Source: Halocafeteria seosinensis
Lineage: Eukaryota > Sar > Bigyra > Bicosoecida
Direction: 5' to 3'
DNA length: 64,000 nucleotides
Assembly: GCA_001687465.1 (NCBI GenBank)
Contig: LVLI01000109.1
Coordinates: forward strand, 1-64,000
A program made the translations under genes and the position numbers. The notes below the pieces were generated by a model. It ran no database searches. It saw only the letters and a list, made by a program, of their open reading frames with translations, and was not told the DNA's origin. Below are positions 61,261-64,000 of this stretch, piece after piece. The stretch's first letter is position 1; the number at the start of each line of letters is the position of its first letter.

Positions 61261-61791
61261 TTAAACTGTTTGATAACTTTGACATTTTGTTGACTTCTGG
61301 TGTCGCATTTTATTGGTTCTGGAAACTAAAGAACCACAATGTTCACATTCAACTTTTTCTGATTCACGGTTTTTAATATGTTCTTTATTCTTTTCTTTGT
61401 ATTGTTTATGATAATTTTTAATGTGTTCTTTATATTTTTCCCGATAATTTTCATTATATTCTTCCTTGCTTTGAGTAGGAAGTTGTTTATTACATTTTGG
61501 ATTATAGTGTTCTATTAATTCCCGTTCTCGTCGTTCAAGTTCTAATTTGCTATTACAGGGATAGTATTCAATTAAGACCATCGTGAAATTTTCCCAGCCT
61601 CCATTTTGTCTAATTTCTTGATAAAGGGGGTAAGAATAACCTTTTACGTTCGTGTTATTAAAACATTCTTTATGATTCTTCTTTCGTTGCTTAAAGTTAG
61701 TAGTGGAACCAATGTAAACAACTTCGGATGAATCTATCGGTACAATCTTGTAAATCAAACCATTGGAATAGTCTATGTTTTGTTTTGGCAT
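61261..61791 (-). CDS. GIY-YIG endonuclease with zinc-finger tail, copy B
   Basis: 176 residues. GLIYKIVPIDSSEVVYIGST, KQRKKNHKEC, ENFTMVLIEYYPC, ERRERELIEHYN, and a C-terminal knuckle (CEHCGSLVSRTNKMRHQK). Same layout as 46426-47112 with fewer spacer repeats. It lies between the polymerase and the basic protein on the same strand. Confidence 0.85.
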   Translation of the reverse strand: MPKQNIDYSNGLIYKIVPIDSSEVVYIGSTTNFKQRKKNHKECFNNTNVKGYSYPLYQEIRQNGGWENFTMVLIEYYPCNSKLELERRERELIEHYNPKCNKQLPTQSKEEYNENYREKYKEHIKNYHKQYKEKNKEHIKNRESEKVECEHCGSLVSRTNKMRHQKSTKCQSYQTV

Positions 61792-61828
61792 TTAGTATTA
61801 TTTGGTATTAATTAGTATTAAATAAGTT

Positions 61829-61840
61829 CTAAATCATTTT
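61829..61840 (-). promoter_or_regulatory. early-type promoter motif
   Basis: AAAATGATTTAG, 38 bp upstream of the start at 61791; overlaps the stop codon of the polymerase. Confidence 0.5.
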
Positions 61841-64000
61841 GTAAATTAAATTTATATTACCGTTAGGGTACCACCGATTATCAATCAAACCACCATCTGT
61901 GGTAGACCAATTAGGAGACCACGTCTTTTCAAACTTAGTTTGAATGATATCAAAATGCTCCACTCCTTTAGTCTTTTGTTCTTTTGAAGGTTTTAAATTA
62001 ACCTTTTTTAAATGTGGGTTTGAATCTGTAATCACTGTTTCCTGTTCGTGTTCATAGATATCTCCAAATTGTTTAAGCAAATCTTTGGGTATACCCTTAC
62101 ATTTTAAATCATCGCAAATATTCCCGAACTTGTCTATATAAATATAGAAATAATTCTTAGGACTGTAATTTCCTTCACACAGAATCTTACCACCGTCATC
62201 AATGTCATTACTCAAACATCCAAGACCTGTATCAAACCAGTATTTACCATTGGTGGGATTAATCTTGTTTTCTAGTCTTGGTAAAAGTGATGAATGGATA
62301 TGTGCCGAGTCTGTATCTGTATAACTAAATGTGTGTTCGGTTAGAGTTGGATCTAAAGCCTCAAACAGATTTAACATAATTCTCCTACTGTAAGAGAGAA
62401 GAAACATTCCTACGTGAATAGGTTTATTATTAATAGTATCATCATCGTCTTCTTTGGTTCCTGTTACAGCTATCCCGTGGTTCATAACAATTATATCATT
62501 AATGTATTTATGGTCTCTCCAAAATCCAATAAAGGAATTGTAGTCATTACAAATTTCTGTTTCAGAATATCTTGGCTTTTGTAAAGTTTTACCAAATAAA
62601 CTATTTAAAAAGAGCTTCGCACAAGCTCGGATACTTTTATTATAGTTAGAATCTCCATTTTCTTTATATACATCTTGTTCGGCTTTAACACGGAAAAACA
62701 TATCTACATAATCCTTAAAAATATAATCCCCTGTTTTCCATTCATAACCTTCGTGAATTCTAGTTATTTCGTATCCATGTTTTATAGCATGTTCTAAATC
62801 AATATGTGTGTACCATTCTTGAGATATATTTTTGATATTCCATTGTACACCTATTCTTTGGTTCAAATGATTATATTTAGGACTAGGAACCGGTGAAATA
62901 ACTAAATCACGATTATGATTAACCATATCCACTTTTAAAAGATAGAATTTATCTAAAGTCTGTCTAGCATTTAACTTTTTCTTTACATCTTCAAATTCTT
63001 CCATTTTTTCAGGTTCTCCCATAGGATACTGATAATAGTACATAGCTGTCGGATATAATGACGTAATATCACCATTAAAAATATAATCTTCTGTATTCTT
63101 ATATAATTGACGAGCTTGATGCTGAAAATAAATACCTTCCATTCCTTTATTCCTGTTTAGTTTCTGTTCATCATAAATTAATTTAGCACCCCTAAAAGAT
63201 AAACTCATATAATGCTTTTTCATAGGATAGGTTCTGCCTCCATAAGTAGCTTTCCGACAATCTTCTAACAATTTCTTTTCTTTAGGAATATGAACCAATT
63301 TTTCAGTCTCTCTTCCTTCAATAGTAGGTTTTTTATTTTGTGATTTATCAAATACCCTTCGGTTAATATCATCAGCAAACTGTGGTAAAGTACAAAAATC
63401 TAAAGGTTCATACTTTTCAAGATAATCCAATTCTTCTTTCCCGAAAATATCCGAAATAGCTTGTCTATATTTCATTACTAATTCAGCTAATCCCATAACA
63501 TCTTTCTCTAGATAAGGTCCCCATTCAGGTTCATATTTTTCTACATCATCCCATGTTTTGATTTTAGAATGCTCAAAATCCCCTTTACTAACCTCACAGT
63601 TAAAATCTTTCAAGGCTTTCTTTAAACTCCCTCCTACATGATTGTTAATATCCCAGAAAACTAAATTATTTTCTTCAATCTTCATACTTAAAATTCTCCC
63701 ATTATTCAGAATAATATCTTTCATTTTTACACCCTTTTCTTGTAGTTTAGATAAAATAAAATGAAAATCAAAACCTGAACCATTAAAAGCCACCGCATAT
63801 TGAGGTTTGGTGTAAGTTTTTTCTTTCATCACTCCTTTTTCCTTCCCTTTATAGGTTCGTGTTATTTTAGGAATATTAATTAAATAATCCACAAAAGCAT
63901 CCAAACAATTCTCTCCTTTAAATCTTTGTCTAGTCTCTGGATTCCTACCTTGTACAATATCACCCGCATAGACACGATGAATTAACTGATTTTCTGGGAA
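61829..64000 (-). CDS. protein-primed family B DNA polymerase, cut by window edge
   Basis: 724 codons are visible and the frame is open at 64000, so the N-terminus (with exonuclease motif I) is outside; a start at 63904 would use a TTG codon and is not real. Visible motifs in order: exo II AVAFNGSGFDFHFIL, exo III YLEKDVMGLAELV, motif A GDITSLYPTAM (about 63041-63070), motif B KLFLNSLFGKT, motif C TFSYTDTDSAHI (about 62305). The SLYP and YTDTDS forms with inserts between A and B match protein-primed polymerases of Polintons, Polinton-like viruses and adenoviruses. Replicates the element genome using a terminal protein as primer. Confidence 0.9.
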   Translation of the reverse strand, partial: FPENQLIHRVYAGDIVQGRNPETRQRFKGENCLDAFVDYLINIPKITRTYKGKEKGVMKEKTYTKPQYAVAFNGSGFDFHFILSKLQEKGVKMKDIILNNGRILSMKIEENNLVFWDINNHVGGSLKKALKDFNCEVSKGDFEHSKIKTWDDVEKYEPEWGPYLEKDVMGLAELVMKYRQAISDIFGKEELDYLEKYEPLDFCTLPQFADDINRRVFDKSQNKKPTIEGRETEKLVHIPKEKKLLEDCRKATYGGRTYPMKKHYMSLSFRGAKLIYDEQKLNRNKGMEGIYFQHQARQLYKNTEDYIFNGDITSLYPTAMYYYQYPMGEPEKMEEFEDVKKKLNARQTLDKFYLLKVDMVNHNRDLVISPVPSPKYNHLNQRIGVQWNIKNISQEWYTHIDLEHAIKHGYEITRIHEGYEWKTGDYIFKDYVDMFFRVKAEQDVYKENGDSNYNKSIRACAKLFLNSLFGKTLQKPRYSETEICNDYNSFIGFWRDHKYINDIIVMNHGIAVTGTKEDDDDTINNKPIHVGMFLLSYSRRIMLNLFEALDPTLTEHTFSYTDTDSAHIHSSLLPRLENKINPTNGKYWFDTGLGCLSNDIDDGGKILCEGNYSPKNYFYIYIDKFGNICDDLKCKGIPKDLLKQFGDIYEHEQETVITDSNPHLKKVNLKPSKEQKTKGVEHFDIIQTKFEKTWSPNWSTTDGGLIDNRWYPNGNINLIYKMI

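Noticed and set aside
63904-64000. Polymerase start at 63904
   Set aside because: The codon there is TTG and the frame remains open to the window edge with polymerase-like sequence; the gene is truncated by the window, not started there.
43929-64000. Bacterial contamination or plasmid
   Set aside because: The adenain-like proteases, protein-primed PolB of the SLYP/YTDTDS type, ankyrin and RING proteins, and promoter classes point to a eukaryotic DNA virus; no bacterial operon structure or ribosome-binding sites were seen.
43929-64000. Fragment of a full giant virus
   Set aside because: A protein-primed polymerase is not the replicative polymerase of giant viruses, and no giant-virus core genes were recognised in 20 kb. 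Not excluded for gene fragments such as the ankyrin unit.

Overview
The window joins two very different kinds of DNA. From 1 to about 43.9 kb it is nuclear DNA of a protist or alga. Genes lie on both strands, several are broken by short GT-AG introns (about 54 to 130 nt, one near 300), there is one long intronless gene, and the spacers hold microsatellites, tandem duplications and decayed repeats. Housekeeping genes recognised here are a DENN-domain protein, an auxilin-like J-domain protein, mitochondrial glycine dehydrogenase (five exons, transit peptide), a TPR protein, 3-mercaptopyruvate sulfurtransferase, a p32/MAM33 mitochondrial protein, a SIN1-like TORC2 subunit, a STAND (NB-ARC plus WD40) NTPase, a MAPKKK-type kinase and SHQ1. 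Lineage-specific genes include a GLUG-repeat surface protein with a decayed second copy, a five-exon secreted protein and several multi-exon genes I do not recognise. I cannot name the host lineage from these genes.

From about 44.0 kb to the right edge the DNA turns strongly AT-rich, intronless and densely packed, and gene content becomes viral. There is a protein-primed family B DNA polymerase cut by the window edge, two adenain/Ulp1-like proteases, two GIY-YIG endonucleases, a class 3 lipase, a beta-helix fibre protein and two smaller fibre-like proteins, RING-finger proteins, a broken cytosine-5 methyltransferase, a 2OG-Fe(II) oxygenase/FkbM methyltransferase fusion, small basic proteins, small one-helix membrane proteins and a tRNA-His. 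This fits an integrated Polinton-like virus or virophage-like element. No major capsid protein, packaging ATPase or integrase was found, so the element probably continues to the right or is incomplete.

The viral part seems to hold two related gene sets. Block A is 44.3-57.05 kb and block B is 57.3 kb to the edge. Six families occur in both: protease, GIY-YIG, RING, one-helix membrane protein, lysine-rich protein and a small W-N basic protein. Two upstream signals divide the genes. Eight genes carry AAAAATTGA or AAAATGATTT about 31-38 bp before the start, which resembles the mimivirus early promoter. Block A structural and other genes carry TCTAAAAAAGAGCTATAT directly before the start. Short palindromes such as GTGCTTTTAAAAAAGCAC follow many genes. 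Together these suggest transcription by a giant-virus-type machinery, which is an inference. The sharpest oddity is a small gene at 58.55 kb whose tail consists of the two catalytic motifs of the polymerase, A and C, joined directly to each other.
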